The notes beneath the pieces were generated by a model. The model made no database searches and was not told the origin of the DNA. It was given only the letters and a program-made list of their open reading frames with translations. 64,000 nucleotides of DNA from Narthecium ossifragum (Eukaryota; Streptophyta; Magnoliopsida; Dioscoreales; Nartheciaceae), in NCBI GenBank assembly GCA_963920575.1, contig OY986967.1, positions 6,653,166-6,717,165 on the forward strand, in the 5' to 3' direction. The position numbers were made by a program, and so were the translations under genes. Shown here piece after piece: positions 33,908-45,035 of this stretch (positions within the stretch are counted from its first letter, which is position 1; the number at the start of each line of letters is the position of its first letter).

Positions 33908-36455
33908 GTTTAAATTACTGTCTTGAGTTTAGTACGAATTGATTTGGATTTTAATCGGATTTTAGCATGCTTTACCCAGATTTCTTTGAGTGCTCTATTC
34001 TTCGATGAACAGTCGATTTCAACTCGATTTCTGAGCTGTGTGAGCATGCTCTCGGGTAATGTTCTAGACAAAAGTTGTAGATCATCGAGTCCTCTTCCGT
34101 TTGCGCTAATTTTATGATTTTTGGAGTTTCATACGATTTTTGGTGAATAGTTTCCTAAACTGTTGTGAAACAGAAATTAAGAAATCGATTCGTAAAATTT
34201 GTGGAAATTAAAAATCAATTAGATCCAATTCTTGAATATGATGTTCCTAGCATACAATTCAATATATGATCTTGTTTAATTTGTGGTTTGACGTCGTTTG
34301 GGCGTCAAATTGCGAAGATGGAATTTTCGCTAATGTAGGGTTAATGTAGAAATCTGGATTTAAGAGGTTTTCTCGGATTTCGATGATTGCTTCGGTTTAA
34401 TTCACCTAAAATCCTTAAATTGATACCTCTTGTGGCATCTAGGATTAACATGTCCGAATTGGTTGGTTTTGTTGAGTCGATTCTTGAGTTTTTTGGCTTG
34501 TTTATTTAACTAGTTAACTACTCCTGCTTAGTTAGCTTTTAATTAAAGAATCATGCCATGTTATATATGTAGATTGCATGCTTTATATTTGTATAAGCCT
34601 GTGTGGGGCTTGTGGTTGAACCAAGGGAGCCATGCCTCTTGGGATGTTTAGATATTTGAGCGGGCCGTTAGTGTGCCACTTGTATTAGTTTGTTTAACTG
34701 CTTGTTGTTATTATTATCTAAGTGGCCGGGGGTGTGTCCCGTTGTAGGAATTTCAGTGGACGGCTGTTTATGCCATTGTAATGCCGAAATTTAGATTGAT
34801 ATGTAGTTGCTCGTTTACGGCTTGTGTTGTCGTTGTTGTGGTAGATAGATCTGTAACTGCTTTAGACCCCATGCTATGTTTACCCTTTGGCAAGTTGTAA
34901 GCTATGCCTAGTACTGTATGTTGTGATGTCATATTGTTGCATGCTTATATTCCCGTATTTCTGTGTCTGAGTATTGCATGTATCTTGATTGCATTAGATG
35001 CATTCTAAGTTAGGTGTAAGCGAATAGGGGTTTCGTCGATCCGTGGCTCTCTGGTAGCTCAGATCTAGCCCTAGGACCGTGGTTGTGTAGCCAGGTTTAG
35101 GGCGTGATTGTATTGTTGATTCATTATGTTATCGAGGATGTTGTCTAGTTGGTAATAATGATATTGTTATTGAGATTTTGAGGTCATGTCAATTCTCCAA
35201 GGCCAAGTGCTAAGGATGGTTGTCGATGTACCCCAAGCAGTGGTTTTTTGCTGGGTAAAGGATGTTCCTACTGGCTCTGGTTCATGTTTCCTCCCAGCGT
35301 GTTTGGTTCATGTTCTCAGCATGGACGGTTGAGAAGAGTAGGATCCCTTGGGGAATCGGTAGGGGTTATGAGACCCTGTGACATTCTTTAAACTTAGGCG
35401 GAGAAATGACACTATTGTTGTTTTCCTCCCTTTAAGTGTGACGTAGAGCAGAGCTCTTGTCACACCCCGACCCAGAAAACCCATCCAGGACGAGGCATGA
35501 GGGTTCCTATCACTATTCATCTCCAATTGGCGCGGTATGAAGCGAAAAAGACAGATAAAATTAAACAATTTATATTCCAGAGGTGAAACAGCAATTCAAT
35601 TTATAAATATATCAAGTTGTACTGATTAAACATATGATACAAAATTCTTATCAAACTCCTCCAAGGGAAAGATATTATACAATAATTCAAAATTCCTTGA
35701 AGATGTTTATAATATACAAACTATCAAAAAGGTACAACAGTCACCCTCCAGCAACCTCAAGTGCCTCTGGAAGTACTCGCGCCGCCAAACTCAAATTCCG
35801 CCAGCTCTACTGAAGAAGAACTGGCGCCTGCACCAGCAAACGCAGCCCGGGTAGGAGTGAGCGATAAGTTCAGTAGAGTTCTACTCTGCGGCACACAGAA
35901 GGGAGGAAAACAACAATAGTATTGACTCCCCGCTCAAGCCTAAGGAATGCCACGGGGTCCACAACCCTTGTCGACTACTCCAAGGGATCCTATTCTTCTC
36001 AACCGACCACGCAGGGATACATCAACCAAACACACTGGGAGGAAACAGAGAACCAGAACTAGTAGGATCACCCTTACCCAGCAGGAAGCCACTACCTGGG
36101 GACCATGTCAGGGGCACCGACAACCATCCTTAGCACTTGGCCTTGGGGAGACAACACGACCTCTAAACCTCAAAACATTGATCAGAGTCAACTATAACAC
36201 ATCCTCGATAGCATGAGATTCAATTACAATCACACCCTAATCCTTATACCCAGCCACGGTCCTAAGGCTAGATCCGAGCTACCCGAGGGCCTCGGATCGG
36301 CGATCAACCCATCGCCCGCCTAACCTCATATGCCTCTAATGCATACAATGCATGAACCTATACAAACATCTACCCTAGATGTCCCTAAATGTCACAGCAT
36401 CAATTATAGGTTCAACAGATATACAATAGCCCTTGGCACTCGCCGGCAAGAGGCT

Positions 36456-37156
36456 TGTTGGTGGCTGGGGCGCTGCAGGCCTTGGTGCCGGGCCAGATGG
36501 GCTGGAGGCTTAGGCTGCGGGCCAGGCTACAGGCTCAGGGCTAGCGTCACCCCTTGGGGTCACCGTGGTTGGCCCTGGCCGGATGGAATGAGTGAAGGTC
36601 CAGGCCAGGGTGGCCTCCTAACGGACCCGACCCGGGCAGCGCGTCTGCGCTGCCAGTGGTGCTAGCGGTCGATCAGGTGGGTCGACCGCGGCTTCATGGT
36701 ATAAGGCTATATGGGCCCTCCTACTATAACTCCGAAGTTTTGGTATGGTTGGTTAGCCTGTGGATCCTGAACTAACATGTGGTATCAGAGCGAGGTTGTG
36801 GGTTCAAACCCAGGTGGTGTCGCTGGGGGGGGATTGTTGGTAGCTGGGGTGCTGCAGGCCTTGGTGCCGGGCCAGAAGGGCTGGAGGCTCAGGCTGGGGG
36901 CCAGGCTGCAGGCCCAGGGCCAGAGTCACCCCCTGGGGTCACCGTGGTTGGCCCTGGCCGGATGGACTGAGTGAAGGTCCAGGCCAGGGTGGGCTCCTAA
37001 CGGACCCGACCCGGGCAGCGTGTCTGCGCTGGCAGTGGTGCTGGCGGTTGATCAGGTAGGTCGACCGCGGCTTCATGGTATAAGGCTATATGGGCCCTCC
37101 TACTATAACTCCGGAGTTTTGGTACGGTTGCTTAGCCTGTAGATCCTGAACTGACA
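36456..37156 (+). mobile_element. TRIM (terminal-repeat retrotransposon in miniature), complete
   Basis: Two 322-bp LTRs (36456-36777 and 36835-37156), TGTTGGT...ACTRACA, flank a 57-bp interior. The interior holds an initiator tRNA-Met PBS (TGGTATCAGAGC, 36780-36791) and a G-rich polypurine tract (36824-36833). Perfect target duplication AGGCT (36451-36455 and 37157-37161). The LTRs differ at roughly two dozen positions. The element has no coding capacity and depends on another element's proteins. The LTR has none of the 5S-RNA-like sequence of Cassandra TRIMs that I would recognise. Confidence 0.95.
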
Positions 37157-37430
37157 AGGCTAAGGTTTCAAAATTCCTCATTAGCTAGCACTCATAGCTA
37201 GCTAATGGTTAGGAAACCAATTCAGCATTTAACTGCTAACCACTCATGTATTTAAATGCAAGCAAAACCACAATTCGCCCAAAAGGGACACACACGCAAT
37301 TCAATCCTCAATCTCAATAGAAATCCCTTGAAAACTCCATGAAAACAACATGCATGCTTCCCAACATGCTTACGTATCTATCACAAACGAAATCCATTTA
37401 AGGAAAGCCAAGAAACAGTGTTTAAGGGCT

Positions 37431-37770
37431 CACGGTCGATCTGACAGTCGACCGTGAGGCCACGGTCGATGTCACGGTCGATCAGACAGTCGACCGTAAG
37501 ACCAAAAAGAGGAAAAACACATGGGCGACGGTCGATCGGTACATCAACCCTGGGAAGCCAAAATGGAGACAGAGCCTGACGGTCGATGTGACGGTCTATC
37601 CGACGGTCGACCGTCAGGCAAAATGGAAAAAGGAGAAGATCCCGCGGTCGATTCAAGTATCGACCCTGGCAGACCAAAAACCAAACAGAGCCTGACGGTC
37701 GATGCGACGGTCGACGGTCAGGCCCAGAAAAAGCGTATCAACGCTTGACGGTCGATCCGACGGTCGACCG
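37431..37770 (-). repeat. palindrome array in the minus-strand solo LTR
   Basis: Counterpart of 32338-32645 with extra modules: repeated ACGGTCGAT..GACGGTCGACCGT words separated by CAAAATGG / AGACAGAGCC spacers. Confidence 0.8.
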
Positions 37771-37939
37771 TCCGACGTATTGCACTGTTACTTAGAACAG
37801 TGTCGGAAATCCAATTTCTTGGATTTCAACTATCAAATCTTGTTGGAAATCAATGAAACTTTGCAAGCATGTGAAATCAACGATGGGGAAACCAATGGTG
37901 AGAAGAAAACACGATTTTGATGGTTAAATCTCCTATTTA

Positions 37940-38508
37940 TAGGGGTGGTAATACAGGTCGATGGATCGGGTTCGGGTCGGGTCGAGACCCGATATCTCGA
38001 CTAAAAATCCCAACCCGAACCCGACCCGTTCATAAACGGGTCAATTTTTTCAACCCGACCCACTTTTACACGGGTCAACCCGACCCAACCCGCCTGACCC
38101 GTTTATTAAACGGGTCAGGTTGGGTTCGGGTCAAGTTGACCCGTTTAACATGTAAATAACCTGTTTAACAAAATAACACATAATCTTCTGTTTAACAACC
38201 TGTTTAACAAGTAACAAGTACCTATAAAACAAAATAATATCACCATCATACAATTCTGTTTAGTCGGTTAGAACTTAGAAAGTTTATATAGGGATAACGG
38301 GTCAAGCGGGTTGTTAACGGGTTACGGGTCGGGTTCGGGTCACGGGTCACGGGTTAGCCTCCTAAACCCGAACCCGATCCGCACAGTAACGGGTCAGCGG
38401 CGGGTCGACCTGTTTTCGACCCGCACCCGAATACCCTAAACCCAAACCCGTGAAATTCGGGTTGGGTCGGGTCGGGTTCGCGGGTTATAGGTCAAATTGC
38501 CACCCCTT
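37940..38508. mobile_element. non-autonomous hAT element with CGGGTTCGGGTCGG arrays
   Basis: Ends TAGGGGTGGTAAT and ATTGCCACCCCTT are imperfect hAT TIRs. The perfect 8-bp target duplication is CCTATTTA (37932-37939 and 38509-38516). 569 bp, with dense GGGTCGGG / CCCGACCC subterminal repeats on both sides of an AT-rich core. No ORF. A different family from the hAT at 26272. Confidence 0.9.
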
Positions 38509-40408
38509 CCTATTTATGTCAAAATGGCCGAAAATCGACAAAACGGCGATAATACTGAAATCAGCCGTTAAAATACGGAAATCATAAGGTAGGAATACTC
38601 GAATTGAGCCACAACACATATATAACAAGTTACGCAACATTCTAACAAGTACTCCTACAGCGAAAACACATAAAACCTATCCTAGGAGAACCCGATCACA
38701 AGATCGAGGTAGAAACACCTACTTGAACAAGCAGGGCAGCTCCTCCACGCATCCCCCAAGTCCGATCGCCAATATCCGCTGCTCGAAGATCACGCCTCCA
38801 AGCCCTAGCTCAGCTGGTTGGAGAGAGGAAGAGAGAGAGAACGGCAGGAGAAGAAGAAAGAAAAGAGAGAGAGAAAGAGGAGGAGAGCTTAAATAGAAAG
38901 CTGGAATCGATCACAGCCGTCCGATTCGATCTCTTCCGATCGAGCTCCGATCTTTCGATCCGATGCACCCTTAAGGTTCTAATCAAACACACACATCAAT
39001 CAAAGGCCATGTGTGCAACGCGGGTGTGAAACTGACCACTAGGGAGCATATTTAAAAAAATGCCACTGGGGTCAAAAATAGTGATGCGATCAACCGATCG
39101 CATCCCAAGGCCAACCGAGCCAAACCACAAAACCAGACCCTCGACCTAACGCAGTCGGACCGGGTTGGAGGTACGGGTCCTCACAGCTCTATTGAGCTTT
39201 GTTGCTCACTTCTTCCCGGGTTGCATCGGCGATGCATGTCGATGTAGTTCCTTCTTTTTCAGGTAGTTACGGCATTGGAGGCGGCCCTCCCCTTGGTGGT
39301 GCGTGAGATCGAGGATATCATCAGTTTAGCTTATTCAATTGATGTACAACTTTGAATGTACAAATTATAATCTGGAGGAGAAATGTATTTGTATTCCAAT
39401 TTGATGTAAATTGATCAGATATTGCTATAGTTAGAGGACTTAAATCATTATTGTATCATTTTCAAAGTTATTGAATATTGTAGCAGTTAATTTGTATTAT
39501 GATTTGATGATACGATAGTTTAAATAAACTGTGTATATTATAATTCTGCACCATGTTTTGAAGTGATATTTAAAGGGGGAGGCTCTCGCCATTTGTTTTT
39601 AGAGTTTAGGACCCTCACGCCCTAGACCGGAGGGGTTTTCTGGGTCGGGGTGTGACACAACCGGTCAAGTATCCGCCAGATCGTTCGTGAGCCTACAACA
39701 CTTAAAAAAACAATTCCCCCCAAGCAATACTTAGCCAAAATATAAAAAGAAGGAACAATCTCCAAGGTCGACCGCCGACCGTGTGGCTATGTCAAGAAAA
39801 ATGCTTCTCAGGGTCGATGTTCCGATCGACCGTGAGCCAACATTTTATTTGGCAAAGTTTGGTGCATCCACCGTACAAGATCGACCGTCGCATCCCGCGG
39901 TCGATCCATGCATCGACCGCCAGTACTAAAATTTCTCAAATATGAAATTTAAGGCTTCTAATTAAAGGGAAATTAATATTAAACATATATTTTATCATTT
40001 AATATATATTGACATTATCAAAACAAGGTTAGGATCAACAACAGTTAGGGGTTAGGTCTTGAAATCGAGAATGTGTGCACCTACCTCTCCGGCAAGTTAT
40101 CTCCACCTTCCTCTCCAGCTAAATCCACCTTACTCTGCCGATTTCTCCTGATTTAGGTCGATTTCCTTTGTTCATAGGTCGATGTCAAAGTTACTCATCA
40201 CCATTAACCATGAAAAAGTTCTCATGTTTATCTTCATCTACATCCTCCACTTTACATTTTCACAATACATCTGAATATTTCATTCTTAAGTAACTAAAGA
40301 GGCTATATGACAATAATCAAGGTTTTCAGGATTTCTGGTTTAAATTTGAATTTTTTTCAGGGAGATATATCTAAAATCAAACTTTTTCATGATGATATAT
40401 GTAAACTA

Positions 40409-42428
40409 GTGGGATGCTCGTGCCTCTGACATGGTTTAAATTTGTTCATGTTTTTTTAGTTACGTAACCTAGCATGGGCATCCATTATTGAAGCTCCTCA
40501 GAAGTACATTTATATGTTTAGGTTACCAATGACAGACCAACAAAGAAATTTACATGGTAAAACAAATATTAGTGGCAGACGCACTGGAGCTCTCGGAATA
40601 AAAGTTCAATACACACATATATCAAAGCCAGTTACGGATGATATCTATTCGCCCGTGCCCCAGACATGGATTTTATTTGTCGAAGTTTTCATTTTTATAC
40701 TTCTTTTTCTTGATCATATGATTTTTTTTTTGTTGATTTTGAGATTATTTTGTGATAATCGCCCACGTGCTCTAATAATAGATGGTGTGATTATGATTCC
40801 TTTCTTTTGGACTTAATGATGGATTCCTAGTACTATGGATGAATTAGTAAAATATATGAATTCTAGTTTTAGTTTTTCAAGTTTGAAGTGGATGAATTCT
40901 ATTATCATAACTGAAATCTGTCCTTTGAACTCTAATGACAAAAATAAAATGCTGCAATATATATGTTTCTCTGTTCTACAAAAAAAAAAACAGTCTCAAA
41001 ACAGAGTAAACTAATGGATTAAGCACCCAACCCGATTCCCAAGATCAGTACATATCCATATGCTTATGATCCTTCAATGAACAGAATACTTCAATATTGA
41101 TCAAAGGGAATTGAAGCGCCAGAATTATCCGATAAACACAGTCAAGATATCATAAAAAACCCAACCGAATAACATAACAAATTAAAAAAAATCTGCCCCA
41201 TCCAACTCGAAAGAGATGAAATCTAAACCTCATTCTCCACTGTATTAATATCAATCTCTCCGTCTCCTTCCACTCAGGAATCTACTACCAGATCTCTTCC
41301 CGAATAGCTTGATCGTGGGGTCTCTGCTCTCCAACATCCTCCATGTTCCACTCTCTGCCTTCGCTCTACTCTCTTTTCGGATCCAAAAGCCGCACAAACA
41401 GGAACCCTACTCGCCATGTTAAAGGCGATTGCCAGGCGCTCTTCTCCTCATAAAGTTCTTGAATTACCCTTGAATGCAACATCAATTGTAACAATCAGCT
41501 TCACGAATATCAATTGTCCATCACAGCCATAACATATAAAAAAATTTGCATACAAAAATTTACAATAACACAGAAACTCTAAAAATGATTCCTTTTTGGA
41601 GTTTAATTGACTCAATTTACAATAACATAAATTAAAAAATTCATGCAATACATGAAATTAGCATACAGAATGCCAAGGATACATAGATAATTAAAACAAT
41701 TCCTGCAATGCATGAAATTAGCATATCAACTGGTACTTTAATTGACTCAATACTTGGACAAAAAAATCAGAAATAATTTGGAAAATGAAAACTCATATAT
41801 AAGTCAGCAAGCTCTCTATGGATTAACTAAACCACTATACAACCTATAAAACAACTAATACAGTCTGACTACGGAAAGAGTCTTGCAATCATAATTAGAG
41901 CATGCCTTTTAAGGAAGCCAATTCCTATCATGCTAAATTTATATAAACTCTCAAGCAATTAGTGCAGCTTGATAGGAATCATGTTCCAAATGGATATAAA
42001 ACACGGTTCACAAATCCATCAGAACCTTGGCCTTCTTAAGGCACATTTTGCAGCTGAATTGTCATATTTGGATGTATTTGTCTATCAGCATCTTAACATA
42101 CAACATTAACTAAAGAGGAGTATAAGAATAAATCATCATCAGCAACACAGTGCTATTCTGTAGAAAACTTCCAAAAAAATGCTGACAACCTGAACTTCTA
42201 TTCATTTTGATTGAAGCTCAAAATATCCCAAGAAAATGGTTTTGTTCTTAATTCTACCCTCGTAACTCTAATCTATGCATGAACATCTTGATTTCATCTA
42301 AAGAAGGATAAATTGAGCTTAGTGGACCATTTTCCAATAGCCATAAAAATCACCTAAAGACTATCATTTTTAAGTAGTCTAAATATAGTATAAATTCGCC
42401 TGCAAGTTTGCTAATAAGCGAACATAAC
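40409..42428. other. low-repeat interval, no gene recognised
   Basis: AT-rich sequence. An exon-like start on the plus strand at 41419 reads 'MLKAIARRSSPHKVLEL' after a pyrimidine-rich leader (41229-41418) and could be a mitochondrial-type N-terminus, but no further exon was identified. Imperfect short duplications lie at about 41598-41755. A 100-codon frame at 40514-40816 resembles nothing I know. Confidence 0.4.
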
Positions 42429-43032
42429 CTTTGATCTTTCCAGCACGTGCAAGCTTGTAAAGGCCTTTAGGATCTCTCGTCTCACATACATCCAAACACA
42501 TATTCATATAAATCTGGAAACAGAGTAACATGTCACTCTTGATAAAAAATGCCAGTTACTTTACCAAATGATGGGATGGTCAGAAGATTCAGGATTGACT
42601 TCAATAAAACTTGCATCTGCTAATAGCGACCGGCAAGAGTCATGGTCTATCCTGTATGGAGATATCAAACTTGCAATACAAAATAACCTGACATTTGCGA
42701 AAAGCTTCGCCACCTCACCTAAAATTAGAGAGCATTTTGCAATGTTCAATACTTAAAGGGCAACAAATAGTTACAATTAAGCAGCATTTTTCCTATGGAG
42801 TTATGCATTAATCAAGTTTCATCGCCTTCATAATCATAAAAGAGCAGAATGCTTCACTTTTCTTACAGCTAATGCACGCGTGATCTTCAGCCTTGAATCC
42901 GAGGTCTTTGTTTAGCCCATGCCTAAGGTTATCACCATCAAGAATGTAAGAGAGCTTCCCTCTAGTATGCAACTCTTGACCCAAAGAACATGCCAAAGTG
43001 CTTTTCCATGAAGAAGAGGATAATACTTGCGG
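42429..43032 (-). pseudogene. adenylylsulfate (APS) kinase gene remnant
   Basis: APS kinase makes PAPS from APS and ATP. Three exon-like blocks on the minus strand match it in order: 42878-43032 ('[17 protein letters not shown]', '[18 protein letters not shown]', then KAEDHA and a GT donor), about 42602-42718 ('GEVAKLF', 'CIASLISPYRIDHDSCRSLL', 'FIE') and 42429-42513 ('[20 protein letters not shown]' then KG and a GT donor). AG acceptors precede each block. The P-loop, normally GSGKST, reads SSWKST, and the 'ENIRR' segment is garbled. The plastid-targeting N-terminal exon and the C-terminal exon (FTGIDDPYEPP in the family) were not found on either side. Most likely a decaying pseudogene or partial gene copy; an unrecognised divergent gene is possible but less likely. 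Confidence 0.82.
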
Positions 43033-44020
43033 CTAAAAGCACACTTATACACAATGTCAAAAACCAAACCTACAGCTATTTTCTTTTGTTACATGCATTG
43101 CCAGAAGCAAATTATAAAATCTGATTTAATCAAAATGCTCAGATGATTTCACATCAAGGGTATCTAAAAACCTCATATTGCATATTCCTAAAGAAGCTTA
43201 AAACCCGATTAGCATTTCTTAAGGTTACATTTTTTAACTATAACCCAACACCCTCCCTTATTACATGCCTCCTTATCTAAAGCTAAACCAGAGGACTCTA
43301 CTTTGAACCAAAGAAAAGGTGAACAGAGCATCTTCTAGCAGTAAAATATACAAACACATAATAGGTGTGCCAAGCATGGTTAGAGAACTTTCTTACAAGT
43401 CTGTAGAACTTTCATCCATTGGAAAAGCAAGGATTCTAAATAGAAACCACATTCATTAAATCTAGGAAAATGTATAAAAACCAACAAAACTTTTGAATCT
43501 ATGACAATGCTTTCTTGAACCAAACCTAATCCAAACAACACAACCCTTTTGATTAAGCAGCTTCTGCCTATCAAGATTCCCCACCAAACGCTTTTGTCAG
43601 AAGATGTTGGTAGACTTCCCAACAGAAGACATTGAATCCTAATCAAATCCCATTCAAATTAAGCAAATTCCAACAGCCCAAACAAATTCCAAACATGGGT
43701 ATGTGAAATCGTTAAACTCAAGAATCTCCCTTTTCCCATCATCGGAAAACATTGGAGCATTTACAGTTTGTCATGCTAATCAAACCCACGGTGAAACCCA
43801 GAGATCCTTGCATCTCAAGAATGTATAGAAAGCACCTCAAGAAACCCCTTTAAACCGATCTCTCCAAAATCCCAATAAACAGAACACAACCAAATTGATC
43901 CAAAATCCCAATAAACCTAAGGAATGTTCCATCGGAATAAGTTAAATGTAGAGCAAGTAAGAAGGAGAACCGAAATTCCAACAAAACCCAGCAAGTAAGA
44001 AGGAATAACGACGTCACCGA
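43033..44020. other. non-coding interval
   Basis: AT-rich sequence upstream (in the minus direction) of the APS-kinase remnant. No exon or transposon end recognised. Confidence 0.4.
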
Positions 44021-45035
44021 TGGCTGCTTGCTACCACCGTCGTTGATCCGAGGTGTTGACGATGTGAGCGGTCTTTCAGGTGGTCGGAGAGGCGCGGGAG
44101 ATGATGGCGAGGCAACGGTGCCGAGGCTACTTGGGGCGTGGTGACGGGCGCTGGCGACGGCGAGGCAGGTTGACGGCGGATGGGCACGGGGGGCCGGAGT
44201 GGATCCGTTTGATGATTGAGGATCGAAGTCCCCAATCGGTCGTGGCGTCGTCACAGTGAGGAGGCGGGAGAGATCTCCCTCCGGCACGGGATCGGCCCTC
44301 ATGATATCCTAGCGGCGATCACAGTGTCGAGCAAGAGAGGAGAGAGGGAAAGGTGGCGGCGATTGAGCATGCCGTTCCCGTCTGGGGTCGGGGGAGTGGA
44401 GGAAATGGCCAGATCCAGCGAATCGAGGAGGAGGAATCGAGCAGAGGTTGGAGATATCTTCGAGGAAGCCGCTCAAGATGAAGATCCAGCTCTCGGCCAA
44501 CCGCCACTGCCCTCGACCGCCCAGACGCCAAAGCCGGCCGCAGCGAGGCTTGGACGACAGCGGGGATGTCGAGATCGGCCAGATCCGGCGATTCGAGGAG
44601 GAGGAAGCGAGCAGAGGTTGGAGATCTTTTCGAGGAATCCGATCAAAATGAAGATGTAGCCCTCGACCGACCGCCAACTAACTCGACCGCCCAAACACTG
44701 AAGCCTCCTTCGAGTCCCTCGGCCACCAACGTCGCCTTGAGCCCCCCCCCTCGGCCGCCAATGTCGCCCTGAGCCCCCCTCTCGATTCCCCCTCCCCCTC
44801 TCTGTCGGGTCTCTCGCTTGGTCTATCGCTCTCTCGATCGGGAAGAAAACCATCGGGGAACGGGCCCTCTCTCTCCACGAACCGCACAGCATCGGGGAAC
44901 GGGCTCTCGAGCAATGGGGTGAAGATCTATGGCTACGTATGCCTATCGGTAGGACTCCACGTAGGACTCCATTGAATCGCAGACTTAACGGCACGTTTGA
45001 TTGGCACAAGGAATGGGAATGGGAATGGAAATGGG
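44021..45035. repeat. GC-rich block with ~170-bp tandem repeat
   Basis: 44407 onward and 44577 onward share about 130 bp (GGCCAGATCC, GAGCAGAGGTTGGAGAT, TCGACCGCCCA), giving roughly 1.7 units of 170 bp. Overlapping ORFs on both strands are a by-product of GC content. It may be an old promoter/5' UTR or an exon of an unrecognised gene. At 44991 the words TTAACGGCACGTTTGATTGG resemble the start of a TTA-targeting Harbinger-type MITE cut by the Athila-3 LTR. Confidence 0.5.

Larger units (their letters stand above)
35458..39185 (-). mobile_element. solo LTR on minus strand, hosting a TRIM and a hAT
   Basis: Reverse complement of the same LTR family: TGTCACACCCCGACCC at 35458, GGTCCTCACA ending at 39185. 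Perfect target duplication GCTCT (35453-35457 and 39186-39190). Subtracting the TRIM and hAT with their duplications leaves ~2.45 kb, the expected size. Its palindrome array lies at 37431-37770. Confidence 0.92.
29480..39657 (+). mobile_element. long LTR (TGTGAGGACC...GTGTGACA), solo, hosting nested elements
   Basis: Starts TGTGAGGACCCC at 29480 and ends GGGTCGGGGTGTGACA at 39657. Flanks CGACC (29475-29479) and CAACC (39658-39662) are a target duplication with one change. The sister LTR of the SIRE element (about 21170-21190) shows the empty site. Minus the two nested LTRs it is ~4.06 kb, about 1.6 kb longer than its relatives; the excess lies in 29940-31400, where a further insertion is suspected. 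Confidence 0.85.
20384..40041 (-). mobile_element. SIRE/Maximus-like Ty1/copia retrotransposon, with nested insertions
   Basis: Minus-strand element: 5' LTR at right (28687-40041, interrupted), PBS 28673-28684, gag, integrase, RT, RNase H, an env-like ORF, PPT 21562-21577 and the 3' LTR 20384-21561. Flanks ACCGT (20379-20383) and ACAGT (40042-40046) are a target duplication with one mismatch. Without the 10.2 kb nested LTR the 5' LTR is ~1172 bp against 1178 bp for the 3' LTR. The copia order IN-RT and the extra 3' ORF place it near SIRE. All ORFs are broken and the protease region is deleted. Confidence 0.9.
28687..40041 (-). repeat. SIRE-like element 5' LTR, interrupted by a 10.2 kb nested LTR
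   Basis: 28687-29479 and 39663-40041 together match 20384-21561 end to end. The gap is filled by the LTR 29480-39657 and its own insertions. Confidence 0.88.
20135..40408. mobile_element. old TIR element split 20 kb apart by a copia insertion
   Basis: 20135-20280 and the reverse complement of 40261-40408 align over ~145 bp (shared words such as CCTTAATTATTGTC against CCTTGATTATTGTC, and TTAGTTACTTAA), forming terminal inverted repeats. The interior is only ~310 bp (20281-20383 and 40047-40260) once the copia element is removed. The AT-rich end sequence resembles MULE or MITE termini. No clean target duplication was found, so the class is uncertain. Confidence 0.7.

Noticed and set aside
36792..36815. 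tRNA-like B box (GGTTCAAACCC) in the TRIM interior as a tRNA or SINE
   Set aside because: It lies just 3' of the PBS as an extension of tRNA complementarity; no A box or cloverleaf is present.
40514..40816. 100-codon ORF as a gene
   Set aside because: No recognised domain; the C-terminal half is AT-rich hydrophobic run-on and there is no supporting gene structure.
41419..41480. First exon of a mitochondrial protein gene ('MLKAIARRSS')
   Set aside because: Suggestive N-terminus after a pyrimidine-rich leader, but no downstream exon found.
44309..45009. ORFs up to 178 codons in the GC-rich block
   Set aside because: Overlapping frames on both strands over a 170-bp tandem repeat; no recognised domain or codon signal.
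44988..45035. Harbinger-type MITE at TTAACGGCACGTTTG
   Set aside because: Only one possible end is visible before the Athila-3 LTR; no second end found, so not called as an element.
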